Below are positions 10,208 through 21,223 of a stretch of DNA of 37,320 nucleotides, in pieces (within the stretch, counting starts at the first letter, position 1; each line of letters starts with the position of its first letter). This DNA comes from Chlorokybus atmophyticus (taxonomy: Eukaryota; Streptophyta; Chlorokybophyceae; Chlorokybales; Chlorokybaceae): the NCBI GenBank assembly GCA_009103225.1, contig RHPI01000863.1, forward strand, positions 1-37,320, read 5' to 3'. The position numbers and the translations under genes were made by a program. The notes under the pieces are model-generated. The model did no database searches. It had not been told where the DNA came from and saw only the letters and a program-made list of their open reading frames with translations.

Positions 10208-10405
10208 CATCAATGTGTTCAAGCGTAGGCAGAGCTGCGACGGATGCTCGCGCAAGGTCATGGCTCGGTGGTGAACAACACAAGCATCTCTGGCCACGTG
10301 TACACGCCGCTCAGCAGCAGCTACTGCGCCAGCAAGGCCGCTCCTGACAGCTTTACCATCTCTGCAGCCGCCGAGGTCAGCCACAAGTTGACCAACAAGC
10401 CATGA
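10208..10405 (+). pseudogene. Short-chain dehydrogenase/reductase (SDR) fragment
   Basis: From 10244 the frame reads MLAQGHGSVVNNTSISGH and then SSSYCASKAAPDSFTISAAA, ending in TGA at 10403-10405. This is the SDR pattern: a short strand ending in N(T/I)SS-like NNTS, then the catalytic Tyr-x-x-x-Lys in YCASK, followed by the helix after it. Just upstream an INVF peptide in another frame (10208-10219) looks like the preceding SDR motif, so a frameshift or splice site lies between. The NAD(P)-binding glycine-rich N-terminus and the C-terminal third are absent. It is a fragment or pseudogene. Confidence 0.55.
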
Positions 10406-11332
10406 ACACGCACGCAGGCACGCATGTCAGCGTCATGTGCAACATGTTGTTGTGAAGGTTGCGCAAAGAGGCGTGCGCGTGAGACGTGATCGCGCCTGGT
10501 TTCGCGCTCCCGTCAGAGATAATCTCGGCAATGGTGAACGGCCCTTCCTAGTCGCTGGACTTTGTTCTCAAACTCGTTCTGAGCAGGAAGGTTGGCGGAC
10601 AGTGAACAGCCTGTCATCAAAGAGCATTGCAACCAGCTGCTGTGGTTGCATGCATTCAAGTCCGTCACAGGTCAAGTCATCAGCATTGACGGGTGTGCTG
10701 GTATCAACCACTACAGTTTGTGACATGAGCCGTGTTGATGTAGTATATTGACGATTTGTCTCCTGTGTTCAGTAGATATAGCATATGCGACAAGTGTTTG
10801 TAACAGAATGTTGGGCTTTACCTGGCCCATGACATATCAGTGGCCTGGCTTGTCGACGCCTCCATAACAAGTCGTAACTTCGACTCAAGAGGACGTGCTT
10901 CTGTGCAAGTACATTGAAGCACTGCAGGCACTGAGTGTTCCAAAGTGCGACAAACCGAGTTGTAAAAGCTTGACCAACATCACCTCGAAAGGCCCGTATT
11001 CATGGACCACATGCTTATCTGCTGGTTCCTGGCGGATGATGCAAGAGAATGCGGGGCACGGTCTGCTATGCAACAAGCCATGCAACAAGCCATGCAACCT
11101 GTGCACGACAAGCCTCATACCACTGCATGTGTCTCCAAGATTGCTGCACAACGGATTGCGCAGCTTTTATTGCTCACAACGAGATGGCCTAGTGAGCTAC
11201 AGGATCAATAGCTCAAGGTCTCCAACACTATCCGTTGGAGAAGGATTATCACTCAGTGCTTCTAGACATTTGCCTACTCAAGTCCGAAACAACAGTTACG
11301 GAAAGCCAATCGCTTCCGGTTGGTGTCTTCGC
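10406..11332. other. No gene recognised; open plus-strand frame of doubtful meaning
   Basis: A 211-codon plus-strand frame (10895-11530) overlaps the 3' exons of the minus-strand EXORDIUM-like gene. It contains a 12-base tandem repeat (TGCAACAAGCCA, near 11068) giving CNKPCNKPC. Nothing in it resembles a known family, and its second half is antisense to real exons. I leave it as unassigned. Confidence 0.35.
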
Positions 11333-13399
11333 TCAAGTGAGAGTGATGCGGCACGAGGAGGCAGCGTTCTTGTTGTCGCCATGGAACCAGTCCCAGTTCT
11401 GCTGAATGAGGAAGCGCTTGCCTTTGATGTGCGTGTTGTAACGCTTGCCAGCATGGAAGTGCTGCTTGCCATACCTGCACCCCAATCTCAAGTGTTGTTG
11501 GTTGAGACGAATCTTGCTGCGGCCAAGTGATGACATGCATTGGGGGACACTTACGTCCAAGCGCACTTGTCGGCATTCTCGTTGCCCTTCTGATCATGCC
11601 ATGCGTTGAGTCTCGGGTCCGAGTGGGCCTCCATCAGCTGTGGGGACCGCAATCAGGAGCAAGATTCAACAACAAGATGACAGCACGTGCGCCGACCCAT
11701 CCCCCTCTTCCCCACCCACCCACCCGAACACACCCCCACACAACAGCCTATGCGTGCGTGCGTGCATGTGTGCCAAGGTCACGCCTGATCTCCCTCATCG
11801 TGTACGCGCACAGGTGCGCGTACTCACGCACATACATAAGAGACAGACGCGAGCACGCGCACGTACCTCATGTGCCAGAACGCTGGCCATCATATCACCC
11901 GCCCAGTCATTGGGAGCGCTAGACTTCTTGATTGACAGCGGGCCTCCACAATTTTTGGGGCAGCGCGTTGCGGCGTTGCCGATGAACGCGTACTTCATGT
12001 TGTGCTTGTCGTACGTGTGCCAACCGCAGAACTTCCTGCAACACAATGACCCGACGATGATCTTGTGGTAGACTGTACCTCTCTTCACCCTTTCAGAGTC
12101 AAGCTTACGTGCACAAGCCAGATATGGTGACCGTGTTGTCGGTGATGACGAAGTACACGCCATTCGGATCAACCTTCTTGCCAAAGTGTGGACTCAACGC
12201 AGCGTTGCGGGCGAGGTGCTGCACTTGGCTGGAGGTGATACTGCACACGCACACAAAAACATAAGTTCACAGAGTTGAGAGTTGTGTCCAGATGCAGAGC
12301 AGTTGCAACTGCAAGTTCACTCAAGTCCAACATGTTGATGACCACTCACGTGTGCCCAAAATGGTAGCCGTTGTAGATCACGCTTCCCTTGTACACGACG
12401 GGGGAGTGGCCGAGCTTTTTGTTTGTAGTGTAACGCGACTCGATGTTCTTCCACCACCCGGTGTTACCGATACCCTACTTGCCACATGTGGTGAGAGTGT
12501 TGTCTGCAACGTCGCGTGTGCATGTGCTCAACAGACGCACTTGACTCACCTGTGCAAGAGTCAAGAGCGTTAAACGCGTTTTGCTGTTGGAGTAGCGAAG
12601 TCTGTCCCATTTGCCATAATAGGCATAGTACACGTGCACGGGCCTGCCCTGGCCCATCACGGGACCGTGAAAGTACTGGATGGGGGAGTTGATACCTGTG
12701 CAGGCAGATAGCAATTTCAGTAAACATGTCGGGGATCGGCAGAGTACTGGCCTTTGTGCGAGTTCAGCACAAGTATGTGTGCGCGTTTGTGCAAGGATGT
12801 ACGCGCGCTGTGTGGCACTCGCATACACGCGCATGCAAACAGACACGTGTGTGCGCAGAGTTGCGTGACTGTGCGGGGCGGTCGTGTACCTGCATAGGCG
12901 GATACGGGCCCCTCTCCACCCGCGTGTGTCTGAGCATCTGGGTCGATTGCACCACTCGGCGCTTCTGCACAGCACACAACACAACTTCAGTCAGTTGCTG
13001 CAACACCGACAGTTCCATCACGCACGTCTGCCACTCACTGGCAGTGGAGGCATTGGTGTTCTGAGCTGCAACATTGTCACGGTCGATGTTGTTGATGGGA
13101 TGAATGCGGAGAGGAGGGATGTCGCTGTCGCTGTGGCTAGCAGCCGCTGTTGCCTGGTGCACCTCCTCAGCGCTGATGTACTGCAGACCAACGAGCTCGA
13201 CCATATCTGACCAACACACAAGCCAGTCAGTGGCAGAGCGGCAAACAAATTGTCACACGCACATGTGGACATCCGCTGCAAAGTGCAGCACACACCCACC
13301 TAGCAGGTCTTCAGCGGCAGTGCATTGGGACATGATCTGCGTCCCAACCAGCAGCAGAAAGAGGAGGCAGCTCGTGGAGGCTGCAATGGTCGACGCCAT
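11333..13399 (-). CDS. EXORDIUM/PHI-1-like secreted protein, nine exons
   Basis: Nine exons join in phase to 379 codons plus TGA: 13399-13300, 13206-13039, 12964-12890, 12695-12550, 12474-12350, 12240-12109, 12035-11867, 11637-11555 and 11474-11333. All introns are GT-AG. Residues 1-30 form a signal peptide (SCLLFLLLVGTQ), so the product is probably secreted. Family hallmarks follow: FHGPVM near 123, YYGKW 140-144, TGWW 168-171, a CGWH segment near 252 followed by FIGNAATRCP, AHELMEAHSDP 303-313, NENADKCAW 324-332, and FLIQQNW 354-360. These match the phosphate-induced-1 (PHI-1/EXORDIUM) family, which in land plants is an apoplastic growth and carbon-status protein of unknown biochemistry. 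Residues 145-163, after YYGKW, fit the family poorly; a family-like reading (LLQQQNAFNALDS) lies in another frame, hinting at a local indel. The start at 13399 is chosen because the signal peptide begins there and a TATA box lies 82 bases upstream. Confidence 0.85.
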
Positions 13400-13480
13400 G
13401 GTTATGACGCTGACCGATTCACTCTGGCACGCAGCAACCACTGAACAGACAATGCCACGGCTCCTGCCCAAACATGTTGG

Positions 13481-13490
13481 TTTATATACC
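13481..13490 (-). promoter_or_regulatory. TATA box of the EXORDIUM-like gene
   Basis: On the minus strand 13490-13481 reads GGTATATAAA, about 82 bases upstream of the ATG at 13399. That spacing suits a core promoter with a short 5' leader. It also argues against the longer open frame that extends upstream through this motif. Confidence 0.6.
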
Positions 13491-13499
13491 ACATTCCAG

Positions 13500-14104
13500 C
13501 GCGACGTGGCCTGTTACGCGGCCTGAGGCTGGCTTAGCAACATCTGACAAAGTGGTGACTGTACTTGTATGAAGCAGCAATGGCGTATGGTAACTTGCCA
13601 CGCACTGCCGGATAGCTCTGACAGCTCAGCACAGATGTAACACCAGAGGTACTACGTAAGATCACGCGCGCCGTTTGGAGCCGCTCGCCTCTCGAGCCCA
13701 GAAGTCTAGTAAGCACATTTCAAATCGATCAACAAGTCTGCGTGGGTTGCTTACTATTCCGTCGGTCGTTGACAAGGTTCCGCACTGCTGCATGTTGCCA
13801 GAGCGCCATTTTGGCTTTGAGGCCAACACATCCAGCCGTCTAACTCGCTAGCTTGTTATGGCCAATGCTGCGTCTGTAGTCATGCGTAATGCTTTGAAGG
13901 CGTAACATAAACTGGTAATGGTTTTCTTTTCTTGCAGCTGCTACGAGCACATCCCATCCAATATAGCCATCATAAGCCATCATAGCAGAAATTCATATCG
14001 ATTAGTGTCGCCGCCTCAGACGTTCGATAATTGCAATTAAAACATCACATTAATACACAATCTTGTACATTATGCTGGAACCGACAGGTACCGTATATAC
14101 CAAA
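13500..14104. other. Intergenic, no gene recognised
   Basis: This is upstream flank of the EXORDIUM-like gene. No coding, RNA gene or repeat with clear structure is seen. Confidence 0.4.
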
Positions 14105-14460
14105 ACACAGTCCCCCCCCCCCCCAAACACAGTCCCCCCCCAGCGTTTGTAAAGGGGGGGACAGAGTTTTGACTTAGGAGTCCCCCCTCCATTTGTAAGT
14201 TTACCTTTAAGGGGACTGTACCACATATATGGTATACATATTACACATATATGCATACATGTATGTCTGATATGTAGGTTACATGTATACTTATATTTTT
14301 AAAATGTATGATATATAATCGCATATCGGATATCGCAAATCTTATATAATGTATATGTATAAATATATACACACACACGTGATACAAAATGATATACCCA
14401 TGCATTGTGTACAAAATATACATATGCAACTATGTACACAAACATATGAGTTGCAACAAT
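14105..14460. repeat. AT-rich dispersed repeat, copy 2, with C-tract/G-tract arms
   Basis: Two direct copies of AAACACAGTCCCCCCC (from 14105 and 14125) are followed by an inverted copy (GGGGGGGACAGAGTTTT, 14154-14170). GACTTAGGAG and the AT-rich body shared with 1-205 come next. The C/G arms look like a terminal hairpin of a non-coding repeat. No ORF of note is present. Confidence 0.65.
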
Positions 14461-14687
14461 ATGGTACAAATACTATTTATTTGTATACATACTGATAGTG
14501 TACGTATGTATCATTTGTGTTTATCATTAACAGCGTGATACATGTATATGCTTAAAATGCTAATAAAATTCCCTTTTTGTGGGCCATGGTGGCACAATTG
14601 TTGCTTATCTTATAGGCTGCGTCAGCCTGCTGCCGTTGCTGGCCTGCCGGCACCACTATAAGTTACGCTACTGACTGTGACCAATAG
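14461..14687. other. Intergenic left flank of the nested retrotransposons
   Basis: No gene is seen. The last bases before the insertion are CCAATAG. Confidence 0.4.
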
Positions 14688-15299
14688 TGTCATGCCTATT
14701 GTCCTCGCATGCCAGCCTTCATCGAGCATGCTCACGTCAAGACCCTCCCCCGGCCTACCAGCCTACACGCGTCACGTCTCAGTGGTTAGGTTGTGAATCT
14801 AGACTAGCTCATGACCATAGCCTACAAAGGCATCGCGCGTAGCTGTTCAGTTGTACGGTTGGTTATTAATTTTGTTCTTTTAATTAGGAGGTGTTCGTGG
14901 GAATAGCCTCGATATGACTATTAGCTAATGTTCTAAACAGTCTTAATTTGACATGTATAAGAAGTTGAAGTGTTCACCAAACCAGCTAGTGACACTGTGA
15001 GTGAGAAAATGGAAAGAGCTAAGAAAGCTAAGAGCTTGTGAAGCAACTTTAACTACGAACACGCCATCCCACTTTTCAAGAATCCCCTCACCGTGTGAGG
15101 GATTCTTGAAAATTAGGAGCCTGTGCATGCTCTTGTGTAATGTGCTTGTTATTCCTGTGAAAATTGGTGTGCTTGGTTGCATCAGTTAGAGCATTGCATC
15201 CACATGTTGCTTACTCATTCACCTCACTTCACAAAGTGAGATATTCCCACTCATGCGAATAACTGTAAACAGCGCTACCTATAATAGTGCTTGTTGAGT
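14688..15299 (+). repeat. A1 terminal repeat of copy A
   Basis: This repeat is co-linear with 18716-19319 and 28949-29554. Shared blocks include the TGTCATGCC start, TAGCTCATGACCATAGCCTAC, CGCGTAGCTGTTCAG, ATAGCCTCGATATGAC, a TATA-like TATAAGAA at 14956, GTGACACTGT, AATCCCCTCACCGTGTGAG, AACAGCGCTACCTATA and CTTGTTGA. It is more diverged than the other two are from each other. As in copy C, no B segment follows it. An extra segment at 15100-15112 creates a long hairpin (see findings). Confidence 0.85.
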
Positions 15300-15327
15300 C
15301 ATTATCACCCTCTTTGCTCAAGTGAGC

Positions 15328-15765
15328 AGCTGAGGATATTCCAACATCCATGGCAATAAGTAAGTTGGCTGGCTTGCCCTTTGCATAGGAATAGCCGCTA
15401 GAAGGTTTGAGACAACTTAAGTCAAGCGGTCCAAGCGCGAGAAGGTTCCAGGCGCGTCGGCGAGTCCGGATTTTGGAGACTTTCAGGCGCTGTAGTAGAA
15501 TGATTGTATCTTGGTGATAGTTGACTATTTGGCGTGTGCTATAGCTTAATGGAAAGCTGCTGAAAGCTAGCTACGTGGCGCAACTTGGAGTGCAGGTTAT
15601 GGTTGAGCGTGCTAGATGCAGTAGCTTTTGAAAGAGAAGCATGTGTAGCTGGCGGGTATTAAATCCGTGGACATGATGTTAATAGATGGTCTTGTATGGT
15701 CTCCTGACGCTGGTGTTGTAGCGTGCACTTGTGCATATGTATGCTTGTCATCGTCCATCTAAACA
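15328..15765 (+). repeat. 5' LTR of the Copia-derived element
   Basis: It is co-linear with 34692-35116. Shared blocks are ATTCCAACAT, GCATAGGAATAGCCGC, GAGAAGGTTCCAGGCGCGTC, GACTTTCAGGCGCTGTAGTA, GGTCTTGTATGGTCTCC and GCGTGCACTTGTGCATATGT. The 3' copy starts TGTTGAGATTATTCCAACA, a typical self-complementary Copia LTR start. The 5' copy has lost the first matching bases. Ends are placed to within a few bases. Confidence 0.8.
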
Positions 15766-15890
15766 AGTCATGGGCCTACACATGCTTGTGTAGGTTGTAG
15801 TGAGTTGAATCGCGTGAGTAGGTGTGGATGATGTGTGGGTAGTAGGTTGCAAACTCTGCGAGTAGCAGAGGGGCAACGAAGGTTACAAGC
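15766..15890 (+). other. Leader of the Copia-derived element
   Basis: This is non-coding sequence between the LTR and the Gag start. I see no clear tRNA primer-binding site adjacent to the LTR. Confidence 0.4.
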
Positions 15891-17028
15891 ATGGACGGCA
15901 TCAAGTACACAAACGACCCACTAGACGTTGACAACTACAACATCTGCAGTATGAAGATGGCGCTGCTATTAGCCCACAAAGAGTTGTGAAAGTATGTAGA
16001 CCCGAAGGAGACTGTTCCCGTTGCTGAGGCGAGTGTTTGTGCGTCTCAAGGGAGGAAGGCTCTGGCGCTGATTGGCTTGCACATTGCAGACCATCACTTG
16101 GTGTTGGTGAGGGAGTGCAAGGATGCGAAGGAGCTTTTTACAAAGCTTGAGAACCACTTCAAGGCGCGTAACATGGCGAGGAGATACAACTGAGGTAGGA
16201 GCTCAACTCGTTGCGCAAGGAGAGCGGAGAGGCCATTATCAAGTTCATGACACGCGCGAAGGCGTTGTGGAAAGACTTGCTCGGTGTTGGCCATGATCTC
16301 AAGGAGGTGGAGATATTTTGGGATGTGCTCATGTTTGCCCGAGGATTATAGGGTTGTTGTCACTATATTGGAGTCATCAACGGAGGACTTGACGTTGGAT
16401 GGGGTGACACCACGGTTTCTTCAAGAGGAGCAACGCTTGAGGAAAGAGGATGAAGTAGAGAACGGAGCTGAACTTGGTGGTGTGGCATTCGCGACTTTAT
16501 CGAGGCATGCACATCAGAAGAAGGGCGCTCGAGGCAGCAGCGTGCAGTGTTGAAACTGCGGGGAGCGTGGTCATGTAAGGAGCAAGTGTCCCAAGCTGAA
16601 GAGGACGAGGGCTGATGGTGAGGAGAGGGTGTGTGCGTTTCATGCATCTGATGAAGGAGCGGAGTATCCTGGGTGGGTGCTGGATTTGGGAGCAAAACAA
16701 GCATCTCAAAAGCGACAGGAGCAAGCTAATCAACCTCACTCTGTTAACTGAGCCAGTCACGGTGGACTTTGGGAACAAGAAGATGCTGGATGCTGTTGCC
16801 AAAGGAGACGCCAACCTCAGGTGCAAGGTGGGTGGTGCAGTTAAGAAGGTTGTGCTTACAGATGTACTGTATGTGCAAGGTGCATCTGCTAGTTTGTTCT
16901 CAGTACATGTAGCCTCAAGGGTTGGTGCGAAAGTTGTGTTCCATGCGGACAAGGTTAAGATAGTGCTTGGGGGCGTCACATATGTGGTAAGCATCAACAA
17001 GGGCGGACTCTACTACGTTGAGGAGGAC
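15891..17028 (+). pseudogene. Copia-type Gag, zinc knuckle and protease-like region, broken
   Basis: The Gag (UBN2/retrotran-gag type) starts at ATG 15891 (MDGIKYTNDPLDVDNYNICS). Characteristic pieces are KALALIGLHIADHHLV, LFTKLENHFKARNMARRYN, ELNSLRKESGEAIIKFMTRA, LPEDYRVVVTILESS and DLTLDGVTPRFLQEEQRL. The zinc knuckle near 16545-16600 reads NCGERGHVRSKC, with TGA (16552-16554) beside the first Cys. The protease active site is changed from Asp-Ser-Gly to Asp-Leu-Gly (VLDLGA). The region ends with GGLYYVEED, as in the Copia pre-integrase region. Breaks include TGA at 15987 where Trp is usual, TGA at 16191, and at least two frameshifts. It cannot be functional. Confidence 0.85.
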
Positions 17029-17696
17029 TGTAACGGTCAAGGCCAAGTTTCATGATTTTATAACCTTTTTGCCCATATATTGAGCACCACGTTTTCATGA
17101 CTTGTGCCAGATATTGGCGAGTTATGCGTCTGCTACGGATATCAACTGGGGGCCCAGGACCAGTCCGGAAGGTGCTAGAAAACGGAGGGCCAGTCGAGAA
17201 GGGCTCGACCAGATTTCTCAAAGGGCCTGGCGCCAAGTAGAATAACTTGACCATATGAGCACCTAATCAGGAGATCTTTGGTGCGTAAGAAAGGTTTAGA
17301 AGTATACTATAAGGTTATGCAATAACATCTTAGCCTTAGATTTTGTGTACCACGGGAATCGTCTACACAGTAGCATGTGCAGACTGGCAGGTATAAAAGT
17401 GACATTCTACAATGTGCAATACAACCTTTAGCTCCCTAGTTTCTTGTGTGCAAGCCTGGTGGTGGTTAGCAGGGATTGCTAGCCTGTGTCCATTGGTGTG
17501 TGCTTGCTTGTGTGACGATCCAAGGCGCTACACAAGTTGGTGTGTAGCTTCGAGCGCATGCGCGTGCGTACGCCAGTGACGGGGCGCGCGTGTGTGCTTG
17601 GCAGAGGGGGCAAGGTTCCGGTGTGAATACCGTGTCTTGGTGAGAGGGTTATTGATTGGACCAAGTCACAGGTGACAAGGCACAAGCACCGTTACA
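17029..17696 (+). repeat. 5' LTR of the chromovirus
   Basis: 668 bases, near-identical to 33544-34205 over its length. The ends TGTAACGG and CCGTTACA are perfect inverted repeats. A TATA box (TATAAAAG) is at 17392-17399 and is repeated at 33906-33913 in the 3' LTR. Confidence 0.92.
17392..17399 (+). promoter_or_regulatory. TATA box in the chromovirus LTR
   Basis: TATAAAAG is preserved in both LTRs. It lies about 300 bases before the LTR end, which fits the U3/R boundary of a Ty3/gypsy LTR. Confidence 0.6.
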
Positions 17697-17697
17697 A

Positions 17698-17710
17698 TTG
17701 GTATCGGAGC
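17698..17710 (+). other. Primer-binding site, initiator tRNA-Met type
   Basis: TTGGTATCGGAGC starts two bases after the 5' LTR. It differs by one base from TGGTATCAGAGC, the standard site complementary to the 3' end of initiator tRNA-Met in many plant LTR retrotransposons. Confidence 0.85.
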
Positions 17711-17784
17711 ACGGTGTCCAAAGGTGAGAGAGGAAGTGTGTGGGCGTTTACACTTTTCATTCGGAAGCGGAGTGTAGTGTGTCA

Positions 17785-18715
17785 ATGGAGATGAAAGATG
17801 CTCGCATGGAAGAGCTTCAAGCTGCCATCTTAGCATTGAGGGAAGAGCTTCATTACACCCAAGCGGCGGCACAAGCACAACGCGAGGCGTATGAGCATGC
17901 GATGGCGCGTGTACAAGTTCCCATCGCATCAAGCTCGCACGTGCATGTGAAGGTGCCAAAGCCCAAGCCGTTCAAGGGTTAACGAATGGAGATGCAGTAG
18001 ACAAATGGATTTTTCAATTATTGTCTTTGGTTGAAGCTCGCGGACGTGCCCACGCATCTGCACGTAGAGGTTGCAGCGACGTTGCTTGAAGGTGCAGCAC
18101 TTGCATGGTGGAGACATTGTTGTGCGCGTGTTGCAAGTGGGTTGGCGCTGCCATTGACCACCATCGAAGAGTTGGCTCTGGAGATCAGGCATCTTTTTTT
18201 TCCGTGGAGAGTGTGAAGGCCGCACGCGATAAAATTGCAGCCCTTGTGCAAACGCGGTTGGTGACGGCGTACACGGCTTCGTGTCAGCGTTTGGTAATGT
18301 CCATATCCAACATGACCAAGGAAAAGCAGTTGGACATGTACACACGTGGTTTGAAACCTTCAAGACGCAAAGAAATGGAGCTACGAGACCCTGAAACTTT
18401 GGCGGAAGCTATTCGCATTGCGAAGCGTCTCGACGCGTTGTACTTCAAGTCTTCCGCAACAAACGCTGACTGGAGGCGTGGGAGCAAGCAAGAGTGGTGA
18501 TTAGCCTGGGGGAAGCTTTTAACATGCATGGACACGAAGGGAACTAAGTTCACAACTTGCAAAGGAAGGTGAAGCTGATTTGGGACCATCACCAATGGAG
18601 GTGGGTGCCGTACACACGCGTAACGATGTGGCGAAGCACGGTGAACATGGTGAGGTAGGTAGCAGCGTGCGCAAGAATTACGTGTGCGGTGCGACAGAAC
18701 ATTTCGCGTTCAATT
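17785..18715 (+). pseudogene. Chromovirus Gag, up to the zinc knuckle
   Basis: The start ATG at 17785 opens a coiled-coil-like segment (MEELQAAILALREELHYTQA). Typical Ty3/gypsy Gag pieces follow: KPFKG, TNGDAVDKWIFQLLSLVEAR, VAATLLEGAALAWWRH, VESVKAARDKIAALVQ and MYTRGLKPSRRKEMELRDPE. These lie in different frames, joined by at least three frameshifts. The knuckle YVCGATEHFAFN starts at about 18680 and is cut at its last Cys codon by copy C. The codon is completed by the bases after 29785 (CSKRR). Stops at 17980 and 18497 further inactivate it. Confidence 0.8.
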
Positions 18716-19319
18716 TGTCATGCCTATCGCCCGGGCATGCCAGTTGTCATCGGGCATGCCTACAGCGAGACCCTTGCCCGGCTTACCAGCATGGCAACCC
18801 GCGCGCGTCACTGACCAGTAGCTAGGTCATGTCTCTAGAGTAGCTCATGACCATAGCCTACATAGGCACCGCGCGTAGCTGTTCAGTTGTGAGTTCAGTT
18901 ATAAGTTGGGTTCTATATCGAGTGGGGATTTTCTGTGAATAGCCTCGATATGACCGTTAGCTTATGTTCTGGGCAGTCATGAGTTGACTTGTATAAGTAG
19001 GCACAGTGTTCACCGGATCAGCTGGTGACACTGTAAGTGAGAAAGCTAAGAGCTTGTGAAGCGACTTGAACTACGAAACACGCCGTCCCGGTTCCCCAGA
19101 ATCCCCTCACCGTGTGAGAGCCCGTACATGTTCTTGTGCACTGTGCTTGTCCTTGTTGTGAGCTTGGTGTACTTGGTCGCGGGGTGCTTGTTGGCATCAG
19201 TCAGGGCATAGCATCCACGTGTTGCTTGCTCATTCACCTCACTTAACAGTGTAATTTCTCTTCCACTCATTCAAAGAACTGTGTAAACAGCGCTACCTAT
19301 AGTAGTGGCTTGTTGACTT
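18716..19319 (+). repeat. A1 terminal repeat of copy C
   Basis: It is near-identical to A2 (28949-29554). A TATA-like TATAAGTA lies at 18992-18999 (29227-29234 in A2). The last 14 bases (TGGCTTGTTGACTT, 19306-19319) begin with TGG, as a primer-binding site would, and recur at the start of B1 and B2. After 19319 the sequence departs from B and enters the leader. Confidence 0.9.
18992..18999 (+). promoter_or_regulatory. TATA-like box in A1
   Basis: TATAAGTA is preserved in A1 and A2 of copy C, and as TATAAGAA in copy A (14956). It would place the transcription start in the middle of A, making A the promoter-bearing repeat. Confidence 0.45.
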
Positions 19320-19529
19320 ACAGTGTCACCCTCTTTGCTCAAGTGAGTGTAGCTGCAGGCTGCACATGAGCATCGCAATCTGTAGTTGTACACATCGCAG
19401 TGCATTGTTGTCACCGTTATCGCATAGCGCGCACAAGCGCTAGTGTGTTGGGTGATAGCAGCACTGGAGATCCCATTGTAGAGCACAAACACTCTACCCT
19501 TCATCCACTTTCACCATCGCATCAGCTGT
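19320..19529 (+). other. 5' leader of copy C
   Basis: This non-coding leader is conserved in copy A at 35117-35301 (ACATCGCAGTGCATTGTTGTC with variants, then TATCGCATAG, GCACAAGC and GAGCACAAAC). Conservation between copies suggests a packaging or translation role, but nothing specific is recognised. Confidence 0.5.
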
Positions 19530-21223
19530 ATGAGCAGGCCCACCCCTTTCTCGCCAATAGAAGAAGGGAACCTCAACAGCTGGAGCCCAACCTCCAACCT
19601 TACCTACGAGCGCGCAAGTGAAGGGAGCGATTACCGTAGCAGCAGAGGCTCACGCCCCGTCTCCGGCTTCACCTCCTCTCACTCCACTCCTCGACAACGA
19701 GCATCTCCACCACCGTCGGACAGTGACGACGAGGAGATGGAGCCTTCCAGCTCAACCAACTCCCTACGCTTCTCCGGACGCCCTGGCACCACCTCACTTG
19801 ACGAGTTCATCATCAAGTTCCACTCCAAGATGCGGCAGCAAGCCCTCAAGAGCAAGGAATGGACAGATGAGGTATCGTTTCATGTGTCCGCTCAATACCT
19901 TGATCATGAAGCACATGATGTGTGGAAGTCCGTTGCTGAGTTGCACAAGATTGATGGCTATGGCGAATTGGCCAGCACAATATCCTCCACGTCACTGCAT
20001 AGCCCATCGGTTACTGTCCCTGTAGCAGCGGCCCCGCCAGCCTCAGTCACGGGTCTCACTCCAGCTGCAGCCATGGAGAAGGCAGAGAATGAAGAAGTTG
20101 AGGTGGTAGTGGCCTCATTGACTCCTGCAGAGATCGGAAGCAAGAAGGCCGAGCGCCGGATCAGGATACTCAACCGCACCGCTGCCATCATCGTGGAGCA
20201 ACCAGAGGAGCAGCAAGCTGCAGCATTGGAGATGGGTACGCCCCTGCTACCAACACCGAACTCGCGTGCTCCAGCGGGAGGCAATGTTTTCACCCTCGGC
20301 TCAGTGGCATTGCGTGCACCCGCGCACGGTGGGCGCGGCCATGTCGGACTCCCCGTTGAAGGACCTCTACGCCGCACTCCGGCGCACCTTCCCACCTTAA
20401 ACCAACAGCAAGGTAGAGGAGTTGAGGCGTTTTCGACAGAAGCCCAACGAGGACCCTCTCCGACTGTATTCATGGTTGGAAGGGTTGCTTAAAAACACTG
20501 ATTACAAGATTGTCAGCGAGGAGGCGGCAGCAGTGGTGTATGTGGCCGAGTTGGATCCCACCCTGAGTGAGTCAACGCGCCCTGACGCTGAACTACAGCA
20601 GGCCCCTCGGCTACACCCTCAAAGAAGCTTTCGAGACTGCATAAGCCATCCATAAGCGCGCAGTGTATAAAAAAGCGGTGCTGGACACCAACCGCAGTGC
20701 CTCGCGGCCTATGGCAGGCACAAGTGCAGAGCCTCTACGGCGGGACCGCAGCTGAGAGCCGCAAGGCATCCACAACAAGGATAAACGGTCAGCTCATGCT
20801 GCCTTTGTGGCTCCAGTGCTGTGCCACCGGTGTGGTCGACATGGCCACTACCAAAAGGAGTGCACTGAAGATTACGGCAACCTTGTGTGCGACTACTGCC
20901 ACAAGACGGGACACTTGGAGATAGTATGCTGGCTCAAGTTCCCTGAGCTGCGGCCCTCTATTGGCTACAACAACGGCAACAACGCTGTTGGCTACCGCGG
21001 CAACAACAACAACAACAACAACAACAGGGGCTACAACAACAGCAACCACGCTGGCGGCTACAACAACAACAACAACGCTGGTGGTCGCAACAATGGCAAC
21101 AACGCTGGTGGCCACAACCCCAGCAACAACAACAATGCCGGGGCCCGCAAGGAAGAAGCTGGCTACAGAGGGAAAAACCGCCCTCCACAGCACAAAGGAC
21201 CTGAGGGACGTCCTCGCGCTTGA
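19530..21223 (+). pseudogene. Copy C Gag with two CCHC zinc knuckles
   Basis: Gag starts at ATG 19530 (MSRPTPFSPIEEGNLNSW), with a Ser/Pro-rich, acidic N-terminus then DEFIIKFHSKMRQQAL. A Gag-like core (LRRFRQKPNEDPLRLYSWLE) is in another frame from 20422. Two knuckles follow: CHRCGRHGHYQKEC at 20822-20863 and CDYCHKTGHLEIVC at 20888-20929, both C-x2-C-x4-H-x4-C. After them comes an Asn/Gly-rich tract (about 20970-21150). In-frame stops at 20642, 20753 and 21221 and frameshifts between 20400 and 20640 break it. Copy A keeps the start, the second knuckle and the Asn/Gly tract, so these belong to the family. Confidence 0.8.

Noticed and set aside
10860-10885. ACAAGTCGTAAC resembling the 3' end of small-subunit rRNA
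   Set aside because: Only a dozen bases match and the flanks do not continue as rRNA.
14688-15299. Copy A's A1 read as a solo LTR
   Set aside because: The leader and Gag of the same family resume at 35117 after the Copia-derived element, so it is the 5' end of an interrupted element.
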